Shown here piece after piece: positions 43,855 through 52,896 of a DNA stretch of 64,000 nucleotides (its first letter is position 1; each line of letters begins with the position of its first letter). This DNA comes from Rheinheimera sp. (GTDB lineage: Bacteria; Pseudomonadota; Gammaproteobacteria; Enterobacterales; Alteromonadaceae). The stretch is from contig DMYW01000015.1 in assembly GCA_003482455.1 (NCBI GenBank), forward strand, positions 1 to 64,000, given 5' to 3'. The notes under the pieces were generated by a model. It worked only from the letters and a program-made list of their open reading frames with translations, did no database searches and had not been told where the DNA came from. Position numbers and translations under genes: made by a program.

Positions 43855-44634
43855 TTATCCACCAAACATGACTGCTGTTAACACAAAATCAAACCCCAAG
43901 ACGGCAAGCGACGATGTCACTACTGTTTGTGTCGTTGCCGCACTGATACCTTCAGATGTAGGGATCGCATCGTAGCCTTTATGTAACGCAATTAAGGTAA
44001 CAATAAACGCGAACACGAAGCTTTTGATCACACCATTTAATACATCTTGTTGGAAGTCGACGTTGGCTTGCATAGCGGACCAATAACCGCCGCCATCAAC
44101 GCCTAACCAATCCACACCAACCAAATGACCGCCCAAAATACCTACCGCATTAAAAATTAATGCTAGCAGCGGCATACTAATGACACCCGCCCAAAATCTA
44201 GGCGCTACAACTCGGCGAAGAGGGTCGACTGCCATCATCTCCATCGATGACAACTGCTCAGTTGCCTTCATCAAACCAATCTCTGCGGTTAACGCACTAC
44301 CCGCTCGTCCGGCGAATAACAACGCCGTAACTACAGGGCCTAATTCACGCAACAAACTCAGAGCAACCAAAGGGCCAAGCATTTGTTCAGCACCAAATTT
44401 TGCAAGAACTGTATATCCTTGCAGAGCCAATACCATGCCAATGAACAGACCTGATACCACAATGATCAATAAGGATTGCACGCCAACGACATAAAGCTGT
44501 TTGATATACAGCGGCCATGCTTTGATAGGACGAGGGCGACCGAACAAAGCACCAAACAACATCATGGTTGCGCGGCCTAACCCCGAAAAAATGGCGAGCG
44601 TGTTCGCGCCTATCTGTTGAATTTTATTCAGCAT
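43855..44634 (-). CDS. mlaE: MlaE, permease of the Mla phospholipid transporter
   Basis: 259 residues, about five to six membrane helices. Typical MlaE/YrbE region ELGPVVTALLFAGRAGSALT (about 91-110) and EIGLMKATEQLSSMEMMAVD. It forms the lipid path with MlaF ATPase. Its ATG shares one base with the mlaF stop. Confidence 0.96.
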   Translation of the reverse strand: MLNKIQQIGANTLAIFSGLGRATMMLFGALFGRPRPIKAWPLYIKQLYVVGVQSLLIIVVSGLFIGMVLALQGYTVLAKFGAEQMLGPLVALSLLRELGPVVTALLFAGRAGSALTAEIGLMKATEQLSSMEMMAVDPLRRVVAPRFWAGVISMPLLALIFNAVGILGGHLVGVDWLGVDGGGYWSAMQANVDFQQDVLNGVIKSFVFAFIVTLIALHKGYDAIPTSEGISAATTQTVVTSSLAVLGFDFVLTAVMFGG

Positions 44635-45443
44635 CAGCGTGTTAGCTCCATCAGTTCATCGCCGTAGTTCGCTGCTCGGAAATGGAAAGGTACAGGTCCA
44701 TCCGCCTCACCACGCAAGAATTGTTGCACCAATGGCGATTCATGTTGTCGCAACTGCTCTGGCGTACCGTGACCAATCACTCGTTTGTCTGCAACTACAT
44801 ATACATAATCAGCGATGCTCATTACCTCATCGACGTCGTGCGAAACCACAATAGAGGTCAAACCAAGCGCATCGTTCAACGACCGAATCAACCGAACAAT
44901 CACTCCCATAGAAATAGGATCTTGACCAGCAAACGGTTCGTCGTACATGACCAACTCTGGATCCAATGCAATCGAACGCGCCAAAGCTGCGCGACGAGCC
45001 ATACCGCCCGACAACTCCGATGGCATTAAATCGCGTGCACCACGCAAGCCAACCGCTTCTAATTTCATCAATACCATCAACCGAATGATCTCTTCCGGTA
45101 ATTTGGTATGTTCGCGAATTGGAAAAGCAACGTTGTCATAGACGGACATCTCCGAAAACAACGCACCACTTTGAAACAACATGCTCATTTTCTGGCGGGC
45201 GCGATAAAGTTTAGACCGACTCAATCGCGGGATGTCTTCGCCTTCGAATAAGATCCGGCCTTCGTCCGGTTTGAGCTGGCCGCCGATCAGGCGCAGCAAC
45301 GTCGTTTTACCGATGCCGCTTGGCCCCATAATGGCAGTGACTTTTCCACGGGCGAATTGCATGCTCATGTCTTGATAGATGACACGATCTCCTCGGCGGA
45401 ATGTTAAATTCTGGATATCAACCAGTGGCTTATCCGACCCCAC
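44634..45443 (-). CDS. mlaF: MlaF, ATPase of the Mla phospholipid transporter
   Basis: 269 residues. ABC ATPase with Walker A GPSGIGKTT, Q-loop MLFQSGALFS, signature LSGGMARRAALARSI, Walker B LVMYDEPFAGQDP and switch His in VSHD. It drives Mla transport that keeps phospholipids out of the outer leaflet. First gene of mlaFEDCB-ibaG-murA, divergent from kdsD. Confidence 0.96.
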   Translation of the reverse strand: MGSDKPLVDIQNLTFRRGDRVIYQDMSMQFARGKVTAIMGPSGIGKTTLLRLIGGQLKPDEGRILFEGEDIPRLSRSKLYRARQKMSMLFQSGALFSEMSVYDNVAFPIREHTKLPEEIIRLMVLMKLEAVGLRGARDLMPSELSGGMARRAALARSIALDPELVMYDEPFAGQDPISMGVIVRLIRSLNDALGLTSIVVSHDVDEVMSIADYVYVVADKRVIGHGTPEQLRQHESPLVQQFLRGEADGPVPFHFRAANYGDELMELTR

Positions 45444-45832
45444 GTTTTATCTCACCTTTATTCGAAATACACTGAAACACATCAGGCTGGCCGTGCGCCG
45501 GTCCATTAATTTGGGCGCGCACTTTAAAGATCAACGTCTCTACAAGCAAGTACCACAAAACTAGAATGACTATTCTACCTCTTTTCATCCGGTCCTACAT
45601 GCTCAAAAATTGTAATAATGAGTTGCAATTTCTTCACTAATTTCGAATGAAGGCAGTTTTTTTTGCTTTTACTCTGCAGAATCAGGAAAATGCGGCCAAC
45701 ATACGGTGGAACTGCAGGCGCCGATTAATCAGACGGTCGCGTTTGTTAATTCAGGCATTGTCGCGGCTGAAACTGAATTTCTGCTTAACCACATGAGCTA
45801 TCACACTTCTTTACCGCTGGAGCATTCATTCC
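45444..45832. other. Divergent intergenic region mlaF-kdsD
   Basis: 389 bp without a convincing gene. It should carry both divergent promoters. A 49-codon frame (45647-45796, starting ATGAAG) is rich in Arg and Leu and has no ribosome site, so I do not call it. Confidence 0.4.
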
Positions 45833-46798
45833 ATGGTTGATTATCGCGCGTCAGCTCGCCGAGTCCTCGACATTGAAAGCAAAGCCGTTGCCGAACTGCA
45901 GCAATACTTAAACGAGCAATTCCAGCAAGCCTGTGAGTTAATGTTCAGCTGCCAAGGTCGCATTGTGGTGATTGGGATGGGTAAATCAGGTCACGTGGGC
46001 AATAAAATTGCCGCGACATTGGCCTCAACAGGCACACCGGCGTTTTTTGTACACCCAGGTGAGGCTAGCCATGGTGATTTGGGCATGATCACCAGCCAAG
46101 ATGTGGTGTTAGCCCTATCAAATTCCGGCGAAACCGATGAAGTTCTGAAGTTAATCCCCGTGTTGAAACGACTGGGAATTTCGCTGATTGCGATGACCGG
46201 CAATGCCCAATCGAACTTAGCCCGGCTCGCCGACATTCATGTGCAAGTGTCTGTGGCACAAGAAGCCTGTCCGTTAGGCTTAGCACCTACCGCATCCACC
46301 ACCGCCGCGCTGGCTATGGGAGATGCGTTGGCAGTTGCCCTGCTAGAGGCCCGTGGTTTCTCTGCCGACGATTTTGCATTATCCCATCCAGGTGGCAGTC
46401 TTGGACGGCGCTTGTTGCTGCGGATCAGCGACATCATGCATAAAGACGAACAAATCCCGCTGGTCACCGAAGACGCAAGCTTACCGCAAGCCTTGCTCGA
46501 AATCAGTAAAAAAGGCCTCGGCATGACCGGTATAGTCTCTGCGACGGGCTCATTAGCCGGCATCTTTACTGATGGTGATTTACGCCGAGTTCTGGACCAA
46601 CGGGTCGATATTCATCAAACGACAATTGCCTCCGTCATGACCAAAAATTGCATCACAGTACAGCCCCATTTACTGGCCGCAGAAGCCTTGCAAATCATGG
46701 AAAAACGGAAAATCAACGCCTTGATGGTCGTAGACGCCGCACATCGCCCTGTCGGCGCCTTGAATATGCATGATTTATTAAAAGCGGGGGTTATTTGA
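45833..46798 (+). CDS. kdsD: Arabinose-5-phosphate isomerase
   Basis: 321 residues. It isomerises ribulose-5-P to arabinose-5-P for KDO synthesis. N-terminal SIS domain (GRIVVIGMGKSGHVGNKIAA, about 42-61; LALSNSGETDEV) followed by two CBS domains (about 205-320, MHKDEQIPLV and SVMTKNCITV). Divergent from the mla operon; its TGA overlaps the kdsC ATG. Confidence 0.96.
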   Translation: MVDYRASARRVLDIESKAVAELQQYLNEQFQQACELMFSCQGRIVVIGMGKSGHVGNKIAATLASTGTPAFFVHPGEASHGDLGMITSQDVVLALSNSGETDEVLKLIPVLKRLGISLIAMTGNAQSNLARLADIHVQVSVAQEACPLGLAPTASTTAALAMGDALAVALLEARGFSADDFALSHPGGSLGRRLLLRISDIMHKDEQIPLVTEDASLPQALLEISKKGLGMTGIVSATGSLAGIFTDGDLRRVLDQRVDIHQTTIASVMTKNCITVQPHLLAAEALQIMEKRKINALMVVDAAHRPVGALNMHDLLKAGVI

Positions 46799-47361
46799 TG
46801 TCTGCTGCCGCTTTGTATCAACAACTTTACCAAGCCGTCAGTGACGATGTCATCGCCTCTGCCAAACAAATCAAGCTGCTGATTCTAGATGTTGATGGCG
46901 TTTTTTCTGATGGGCGAATTTACTTGGGTAATCAGGGTGAAGAATTAAAAGCCTTCCACACTCGCGATGGCTATGGCATCAAAGCTCTGCGCAAAGCTGG
47001 GGTTGAAGTCGCAGTGATCACAGGTCGCCACTCTGAGATTGTTGCAGCTAGGATGGCATCACTGACCATTCCTTATGTCTACCAGGGCCGCGAGCACAAA
47101 GTCCCTGCATTTGAAGAACTCTTAGCCAATTTGCAACTCGAAGCTGCGCAAGTAGCATATTTAGGCGATGATTTGTCTGATTGGACTGTGATGCAACATG
47201 TTGGGCTTAGCGCAGCAGTACGGGACGCCCATCCATGGTTGACTCAACATGCTAATTTGGTGACACATTTGCCGGGTGGTTTTGGTGCGGTTCGCGAACT
47301 GTGCGATTTGATTTTGATCGCCCAAAACAAGTTTATGGATTTTAGCGGAAGTAGCACATGA
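46798..47361 (+). CDS. kdsC: KDO-8-phosphate phosphatase
   Basis: 187 residues from the ATG that overlaps the kdsD stop (TGATG). HAD-family C0 phosphatase with motif I DVDGVFSDG, motif II VITGRHSEI and motif III YLGDDLSDW. It releases KDO from KDO-8-phosphate. Its last bases overlap lptC. Confidence 0.96.
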   Translation: MSAAALYQQLYQAVSDDVIASAKQIKLLILDVDGVFSDGRIYLGNQGEELKAFHTRDGYGIKALRKAGVEVAVITGRHSEIVAARMASLTIPYVYQGREHKVPAFEELLANLQLEAAQVAYLGDDLSDWTVMQHVGLSAAVRDAHPWLTQHANLVTHLPGGFGAVRELCDLILIAQNKFMDFSGSST

Positions 47362-47915
47362 TCCGACAACTGTTATGGTTAGGCTTGATTGTTCTTTGTA
47401 GCGCATTGCTCTACAGCTGGCTGGACATCGCCGAGCAACCTGAAGCACGAGTATCATCCAATCAACTTGTTCCTGATTATGTCGCGTACAATCTAACTCA
47501 GACCAGCTTTGATGCGACAGGACAGCGCATCAGCAAAGTTGAAGCTCGCCAAATGCTGTTTTTCGACCAGTTAGAACAAGTTCAATTCGACCAACCGTCG
47601 TTTACGTTATTTGAGATGCAAGCGCCACGCTGGCAAGCTAAAAGCGATCAAGGCGTTTGGTTTGAAGGAAATAAAGTGATCTTGGAGCAAAATGTCGAAG
47701 TCGAAAATTTGCACCAAGACGAAATGTTTCAAAAAATTCAATCACAGCAGCTCGAAATGGCGTTAGACTCGCAGGTTCTGCAAACCACGCAGCCAGTCAA
47801 AATCCTTGGTCAAGGCTTTGTGATTGATGGTGAAGGCATCCGCGCTGATTTGATTTCGCAGCAGATGCAGCTATTTAAGCATCAGGGTACGGTATATCAA
47901 CATGCAAAAAATTAA
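47358..47915 (+). CDS. lptC: LptC, LPS export protein
   Basis: 185 residues. One N-terminal membrane helix (about 4-22) and a periplasmic beta-jellyroll that takes LPS from LptB2FG to LptA. The ATG overlaps the kdsC stop by 4 bases and its end overlaps lptA by 14 bases. Confidence 0.92.
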   Translation: MIRQLLWLGLIVLCSALLYSWLDIAEQPEARVSSNQLVPDYVAYNLTQTSFDATGQRISKVEARQMLFFDQLEQVQFDQPSFTLFEMQAPRWQAKSDQGVWFEGNKVILEQNVEVENLHQDEMFQKIQSQQLEMALDSQVLQTTQPVKILGQGFVIDGEGIRADLISQQMQLFKHQGTVYQHAKN

Positions 47916-48393
47916 TGCAGCCTGGGTGTTAGGCCTCTTGCTAAGCGCCGCGGCATTCGCCAAAACAAGCGACATGAAAGAACCCATCCATGTCGACGCT
48001 GCTCGCACTGAAGGCTCGATCAAAGAGCAAACGCTGGTTTATTCAGGTGGCGTCTCGGTCAAACAGGGTTCTCTGGAAATCAAAGCCGAGAAGTTAACTG
48101 TCGACCGCTCAGCGGGTGAAGGCAAAGAAGTATTTATCGCACAAGGCTCTCCAGCGACCTACTCGCAGGTCCTTGATGGGGATAAACCCATTCAAGCCAG
48201 TGCCGAAGAGATTCGCTACAACGTAGCCAACCGCACATTGACTCTAACCGGTAAAGCGGAGATCACTCAGAGCGGCTCACTCGTTCAATCGGCAAAGATC
48301 GAATACAACATTGAAAAACAACAACTTTCCGCCGATAGCGGTAAAGAAACCGAACGTGTGATCACCATTTTCACTCCAGAGGGCATCAAGTGA
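47902..48393 (+). CDS. lptA: LptA, periplasmic LPS bridge protein
   Basis: 163 residues; signal peptide ending near AAAFAK. OstA/jellyroll body with PIHVDAARTEGSIKEQTLVY and ITQSGSLVQSAKIEYNIE. It forms the filament that carries LPS across the periplasm. Confidence 0.94.
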   Translation: MQKINAAWVLGLLLSAAAFAKTSDMKEPIHVDAARTEGSIKEQTLVYSGGVSVKQGSLEIKAEKLTVDRSAGEGKEVFIAQGSPATYSQVLDGDKPIQASAEEIRYNVANRTLTLTGKAEITQSGSLVQSAKIEYNIEKQQLSADSGKETERVITIFTPEGIK

Positions 48394-49115
48394 AAACGCT
48401 ACGAGCGGCACATTTAGCCAAAAGCTACAAAGGCCGGCAAGTCGTCAAGGACGTTAGCCTCGAAGTCAATGCAGGCCAAATTGTTGGCTTGTTAGGTCCA
48501 AATGGTGCAGGTAAAACCACCACTTTTTATATGATTGTTGGCCTAGTACCGTCCGATAAAGGTCTAATTACCTTGGGTGATGACGATATTACACATGAGC
48601 CTATCCACGCTCGGGCACGATTAGGTATTGGTTATCTGCCACAAGAAAGCTCGATTTTTCGCAAATTAACCGTGTGGGAAAACCTCATGGGTATTTTGCA
48701 AACGCGCAAAGATTTGTCCCGTCAGCAGCAAGAAGCAACAGCGGATGAATTACTAGATGAATTTAACATCACGCACATTCGCAACAGCCTTGGGATGAGT
48801 TTATCAGGCGGCGAACGTCGTCGAGTTGAAATTGCTCGTGCATTAGCGGCCAACCCCGCGTTTATTTTGTTAGATGAGCCATTCGCCGGTGTCGATCCTA
48901 TCTCTGTGTTAGATATCAAAAAAATCATTCAACATTTGCGAAATCGCGGCATTGGCGTGTTAATTACCGACCATAACGTGCGCGAGACTCTTGATGTTTG
49001 CGAAATCGCCTACATCGTTAGTCATGGCAATTTGATAGCTGCAGGTTCACCTGCCGAAGTATTAGCCGATCAGCAAGTCCGGGATGTGTACCTCGGGGAT
49101 CAATTCAAGCTATAG
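48390..49115 (+). CDS. lptB: LptB, ATPase of the LPS exporter
   Basis: 241 residues. Walker A GPNGAGKTT (about 38-46), signature LSGGERRRVEIARAL, Walker B FILLDEPFAGVDP and switch ITDHNVRETL. The start overlaps lptA by 4 bases. It powers extraction of LPS from the inner membrane. Confidence 0.97.
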   Translation: MKTLRAAHLAKSYKGRQVVKDVSLEVNAGQIVGLLGPNGAGKTTTFYMIVGLVPSDKGLITLGDDDITHEPIHARARLGIGYLPQESSIFRKLTVWENLMGILQTRKDLSRQQQEATADELLDEFNITHIRNSLGMSLSGGERRRVEIARALAANPAFILLDEPFAGVDPISVLDIKKIIQHLRNRGIGVLITDHNVRETLDVCEIAYIVSHGNLIAAGSPAEVLADQQVRDVYLGDQFKL

Positions 49116-49160
49116 TTAGCAGAAAACAGCCTTTGGGTTGTCAGGAGAAATAGGACGTCC

Positions 49161-50645
49161 ATGAAGCCATCGTTACAACTACGGCTTGGTCAGCAACTAA
49201 CAATGACACCGCAATTGCAACAAGCGATTAAGCTGTTGCAGTTGTCGACGATTGAATTGCAACAAGAAATCCAAGAAGCCTTGGATGCCAATCCGCTGTT
49301 GGAAATGGAAGAGGAATATGGCAATGAAGCCCCGCCTTCCAGCAGTGACGACAACGCCCGCGCTGAAGCAGAGCTACAAGAACATAGCGCAGCCGACGAA
49401 TACGCCGACCCAGAAATCCCTGATACCAGCGACGCCCTCACCGAACAAAATATTAAAGAAGATTTACCGCTCGATAGCACTTGGGACGACATGGTCAGTG
49501 CCGCCCCAGTCGCCGGCACAGCCCCAGTTGACGATGACATGGTGTTTCAAGGTGAAACTACCGAGACTCTACAGGATTATCTGCGTTGGCAGATGCAGTT
49601 GACGCCATTTAGCGAAACAGACCGCGCTATCGCCGAAATCATCATCGAAGCCATCGATGAAAATGGTCTTCTGACCATTAGCTGTGAAGAGATTCTGGAA
49701 TCTTTAGGCATTGACGACGTAGAGGCCGATGAAGTCGAAGCCGTAATCAAACGGATCCAACTGTTTGATCCTGTTGGTGTTGCCGCTCGCTCTATTCAAG
49801 AGTGTCTATTGATTCAACTGCGGCAATTTGACCCCGAAACACCATTTTTAAACGAAACTCGTGATGTAATTCAAAATCACAGTGAATATTTAGCGAATCG
49901 GGATTTCCGTTCTTTGATGCGTGTGACTAAACTCAAAGAAGATGAGTTGCGCGAAGTGATGCGGTTAATCCACAGTCTCAATCCAAGACCTGGTGCTGAC
50001 GTCATCCGCGAAGAGCAGCAATATACGATTCCTGATGTCTCAGTGAAAAAGGTGAAAGGTCGCTGGGTGGTTGAGTTAAATCCAGACGCCTTCCCGAAAA
50101 TCCGCATCAACGAACAATATGCTGCAATGTCGCGGCAAGTCCGCAATTCATCTGACAGCCAATTTATTCGCTCGCATTTGCAAGAAGCCAAATGGTTCTT
50201 AAAAAGCTTAGAGAGTCGAAACGAGACGCTGTTGAAAGTAGCAAATTGTATCGTGCAGCAACAACAGGCATTTTTTGAACATGGTGAAGAAGCCATGAAG
50301 CCCATGGTGCTCAACGACGTTGCGGAGATGGTGGGCATGCACGAATCGACGATTTCTCGGGTGACAACCCAGAAATATATGCATACTCCACGAGGAATTT
50401 TTGAACTTAAGTTCTTTTTCTCCAGTCATGTAAGTACTGAGAGTGGCGGTGAATGTTCCTCCACCGCAATCCGTGCCTTTATCAAGAAATTGGTGGCAGC
50501 GGAAAATCCGGCCAAACCTTTAAGTGATAGTCGGATGGCAGAGATCCTCTCTGAGCAAGGTATCAACGTAGCGCGGCGCACCATCGCCAAGTACCGAGAA
50601 TCCTTGTTTATTCCGCCGTCAAATCAGCGAAAGAGCTTGCTTTAA
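49161..50645 (+). CDS. rpoN: RNA polymerase sigma-54 factor
   Basis: 494 residues. Region I QLRLGQQLTMTPQLQQAIKL (activator interaction) is followed by an acidic region II (about 50-125), the core-binding domain, an HTH (VAEMVGMHESTISRVTTQKY) and the C-terminal RpoN box ARRTIAKYRE, which reads the -24 element. The order lptB-rpoN-hpf-ptsN is conserved. Confidence 0.97.
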   Translation: MKPSLQLRLGQQLTMTPQLQQAIKLLQLSTIELQQEIQEALDANPLLEMEEEYGNEAPPSSSDDNARAEAELQEHSAADEYADPEIPDTSDALTEQNIKEDLPLDSTWDDMVSAAPVAGTAPVDDDMVFQGETTETLQDYLRWQMQLTPFSETDRAIAEIIIEAIDENGLLTISCEEILESLGIDDVEADEVEAVIKRIQLFDPVGVAARSIQECLLIQLRQFDPETPFLNETRDVIQNHSEYLANRDFRSLMRVTKLKEDELREVMRLIHSLNPRPGADVIREEQQYTIPDVSVKKVKGRWVVELNPDAFPKIRINEQYAAMSRQVRNSSDSQFIRSHLQEAKWFLKSLESRNETLLKVANCIVQQQQAFFEHGEEAMKPMVLNDVAEMVGMHESTISRVTTQKYMHTPRGIFELKFFFSSHVSTESGGECSSTAIRAFIKKLVAAENPAKPLSDSRMAEILSEQGINVARRTIAKYRESLFIPPSNQRKSLL

Positions 50646-50675
50646 ATAAAGTGCTCATCAAAGAAGGAAAAGCGT

Positions 50676-50963
50676 ATGCAAATCAACTTAACTGGTCGTC
50701 ATGTCGAAATTACAGAAGCATTGAAAGACTATGTGGACAGCAAGTTTGCAAAATTGGAGCGACACTTCGATCATATCAACAACGTGCATGTTATTCTCAA
50801 CGTCGAAAAACTGAAGCAAATTGCTGAAGCGAAATTGCATTTAAATGGCGGCGAAGTTTTCGCGCAATGTGAAGATGAAAACATGTATGCTGCTATCGAC
50901 CAGCTGATTGATAAACTGGATCGGCAAGTTATTAAACACAAAGAGAAAATTTCTCGTCATTAA
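50676..50963 (+). CDS. hpf: Short-form ribosome hibernation promoting factor
   Basis: 95 residues, short HPF/YfiA type: MQINLTGRHVEITEALKDYV, KLERHFDHINNVHVILNVEK and DENMYAAIDQLIDKLDRQ. It binds the 30S decoding site and with RMF gives 100S dimers. AAGGAAAAG ribosome site upstream. Confidence 0.96.
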   Translation: MQINLTGRHVEITEALKDYVDSKFAKLERHFDHINNVHVILNVEKLKQIAEAKLHLNGGEVFAQCEDENMYAAIDQLIDKLDRQVIKHKEKISRH

Positions 50964-50973
50964 ACGCTAAATT

Positions 50974-51444
50974 ATGAACTTAAGCGCAATGTTGACAAAG
51001 GACTGCACGAAAAGTGCGGTCCTTTTTAATAGCAAAAAACGAATTCTGGAATATATCGCGGAATTGGCACACCAATCGCAACCGCAGCTGACAGAAACCA
51101 CCGTATTTGAAGCCCTAATGGCTCGGGAAAAGTTAGGTTCAACGGGCATTGGTGGTGGAATTGCCATTCCACACGGCAAGATGAAAGATATCTCATCACC
51201 TGTGTTGATCTTTGTGGTCAGTCAGGACGGTATCAGCTTCGATGCGATTGATAACCAACCCGTTGATATATTCTGCGCGATTTTAATCCCTGAGAATCAG
51301 TGCCAAACGCATTTGTCTACATTATCGGGAATTGCGCGCATTCTTAGTCAAAAAGATTTTACTCGGAAAATTCGCCACGCCAGCACGGACGAAGAGCTAT
51401 ATCAACTGCTCGTGGCACAAGCAGAGGCAACAGCAAGCAAATGA
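50974..51444 (+). CDS. ptsN: PtsN, nitrogen PTS enzyme IIA
   Basis: 156 residues. EIIA-Ntr domain with the phosphorylatable His in GGGIAIPHGKMKD (about residue 69) and REKLGSTGIGG. It receives phosphate from NPr and controls K+ transport and other targets. The N-terminus LSAMLTKDCTKSAVLFNSKK aligns with E. coli PtsN, so the start is right even though a terminator-like hairpin lies in codons 8-18. Its end overlaps rapZ by 4 bases. Confidence 0.95.
   Translation: MNLSAMLTKDCTKSAVLFNSKKRILEYIAELAHQSQPQLTETTVFEALMAREKLGSTGIGGGIAIPHGKMKDISSPVLIFVVSQDGISFDAIDNQPVDIFCAILIPENQCQTHLSTLSGIARILSQKDFTRKIRHASTDEELYQLLVAQAEATASK
50997..51030 (+). terminator. Terminator-shaped hairpin inside the start of ptsN
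   Basis: A 12-bp stem (50997-51008 with 51014-51025, one U-G pair, loop GAAAA) is followed by TTAAT, giving five T from 51023. It is a classic intrinsic terminator by shape but lies within codons 8-18 of ptsN. Initiating ribosomes would open it, so it could act as a translation-coupled attenuator after hpf. Confidence 0.7.
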
Positions 51445-52298
51445 AACTGCTGGTCGTGAGTGGGCGTTCAGGTTCTGGTAAATCGGTCGCGCTGCGAGTC
51501 ATGGAAGATTTGGGTTATTACTGTGTCGATAATATTCCAGTAAATCTGCTGCCTACACTCGCCAATGCGGTCATGGGTCAATATGAACGGGTAGCTGTGA
51601 GTATCGATGTGCGCAATTTGCCGCAAGACCCGGAAGAACTGACCGAAATTTTGTCGTATCTACCACGAAAGGTCGAGTTGACCATTCTCTATTTAGACGC
51701 CGACCATACGAGTTTGATCAAACGCTTTAGTGAAACACGCCGTCTGCACCCGCTGTCGCACCAAGCCATGTCGCTTGATGAAGCTATCCAACGCGAGCAA
51801 CAACTGTTGGATCCAATCTCAAGTCGAGCAGATCTGTACATAGATACAACTGAGCTGAATGTGCATCAGCTAGCAGAGCAATTGCGTGAGCGGATCCTCG
51901 GCCAGAAAACCGGTCGTTTGGTGATCTTGTTTGAATCCTTTGGCTTTAAATACGGCATTCCAAAGGACGCCGACTACGTATTTGATGCACGTTTCTTACC
52001 AAATCCACATTGGGAACCTGAACTCAAAGTACTCACGGGTCTTGACCAACCGGTACAAGACTATTTAGAAGCCCAACCAGCTGTGGCTAAATACACTTGG
52101 CAAATCAATAGCTTTATCAATACTTGGCTGCCGCAGCTTGAGCGTAACAACCGTAGTTACCTGACCATCGCCATCGGTTGCACCGGCGGCCAACATCGCT
52201 CCGTCTACATTGTCGAACGCTTAGCCGAGAGTTTTCGCGCCTTGCGTGAAGATGTCCAAATCCGCCACCGAGAACTAATCCGTCATCATGGAAAATAA
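51441..52298 (+). CDS. rapZ: RapZ, RNase adaptor protein
   Basis: 285 residues. N-terminal P-loop GRSGSGKSVALRVMED (about 8-23) and C-terminal RNA-binding domain with IAIGCTGGQHRSVYIVE. In E. coli it senses glucosamine-6-P and guides RNase E to GlmZ. Overlaps ptsN and the next gene. Confidence 0.95.
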   Translation: MKLLVVSGRSGSGKSVALRVMEDLGYYCVDNIPVNLLPTLANAVMGQYERVAVSIDVRNLPQDPEELTEILSYLPRKVELTILYLDADHTSLIKRFSETRRLHPLSHQAMSLDEAIQREQQLLDPISSRADLYIDTTELNVHQLAEQLRERILGQKTGRLVILFESFGFKYGIPKDADYVFDARFLPNPHWEPELKVLTGLDQPVQDYLEAQPAVAKYTWQINSFINTWLPQLERNNRSYLTIAIGCTGGQHRSVYIVERLAESFRALREDVQIRHRELIRHHGK

Positions 52299-52563
52299 CT
52301 TCAGAGAAACTGTCACTATCGTCAATCAACTTGGATTACATGCTCGAGCAGCCACCAAATTGGTGCAACTGTGCCAGCAATTCAACGCTAAAATCGAACT
52401 GCATCAGGATGGTCGAGTGGCCGATGCTAGCAGTGTGTTGGCCTTGCTCATGATGGCCAGCAGCAAAGGAAAGAACCTAGACGTCGTGACCAGCGGTGAG
52501 CAGGCGCAAGATGCTCTTAATGCTGTCGTAGGATTAATCCGTAATGGATTTGACGAAGAATAA
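52288..52563 (+). CDS. ptsO: NPr, HPr-like phosphocarrier of the nitrogen PTS
   Basis: 91 residues with HPr fold; phospho-His in NQLGLHARAATKLVQL (His17) and the Ser-46-like region ASSVLALLMMASSKG. It passes phosphate from EI-Ntr to PtsN. Starts 11 bases inside rapZ; last gene of the cluster. Confidence 0.95.
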   Translation: MENNFRETVTIVNQLGLHARAATKLVQLCQQFNAKIELHQDGRVADASSVLALLMMASSKGKNLDVVTSGEQAQDALNAVVGLIRNGFDEE

Positions 52564-52896
52564 CCTGTGCTGGCGATATTCAATCGGATGATTTTCGGCA
52601 GACGACAACAACCCCCTTGTATCCCCCGCTAACTCGCCACCGCAGTACCTGAGAACTATGCGCTGTCAGGCATCTATAAAAATCTGTAGGTCAGCAATCG
52701 AAAGCAAGTCACAGTGGCTCTGGGACAACATCATTCAACACCTTACATAAAATTGCTGGTAGGAACTGTGGGGTTGCTTGCCTCTCCACTAGAAGTAACT
52801 TGAACAGCAAGCATCGAGCCATTTCACATTTCGCTGAATACCTCTATTGGGTTCAGCCAGCGCAGATGGCTCAATCTGCGCTGGCAATCGACCCTG
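52564..52896. other. Intergenic region with a perfect inverted repeat
   Basis: 333 bp between convergent ptsO and the oligopeptidase gene with no gene seen. A perfect 12-bp inverted repeat (52856-52867 with 52874-52885, loop GGCTCA) lies 12 bp beyond the oligopeptidase stop. It has no T-run on either strand. Confidence 0.6.

Noticed and set aside
45620..45837. Open frame without ATG ending in SLPLEHSFHG before kdsD
   Set aside because: No start codon or ribosome site and it ends inside the kdsD start; cannot be supported as a gene.
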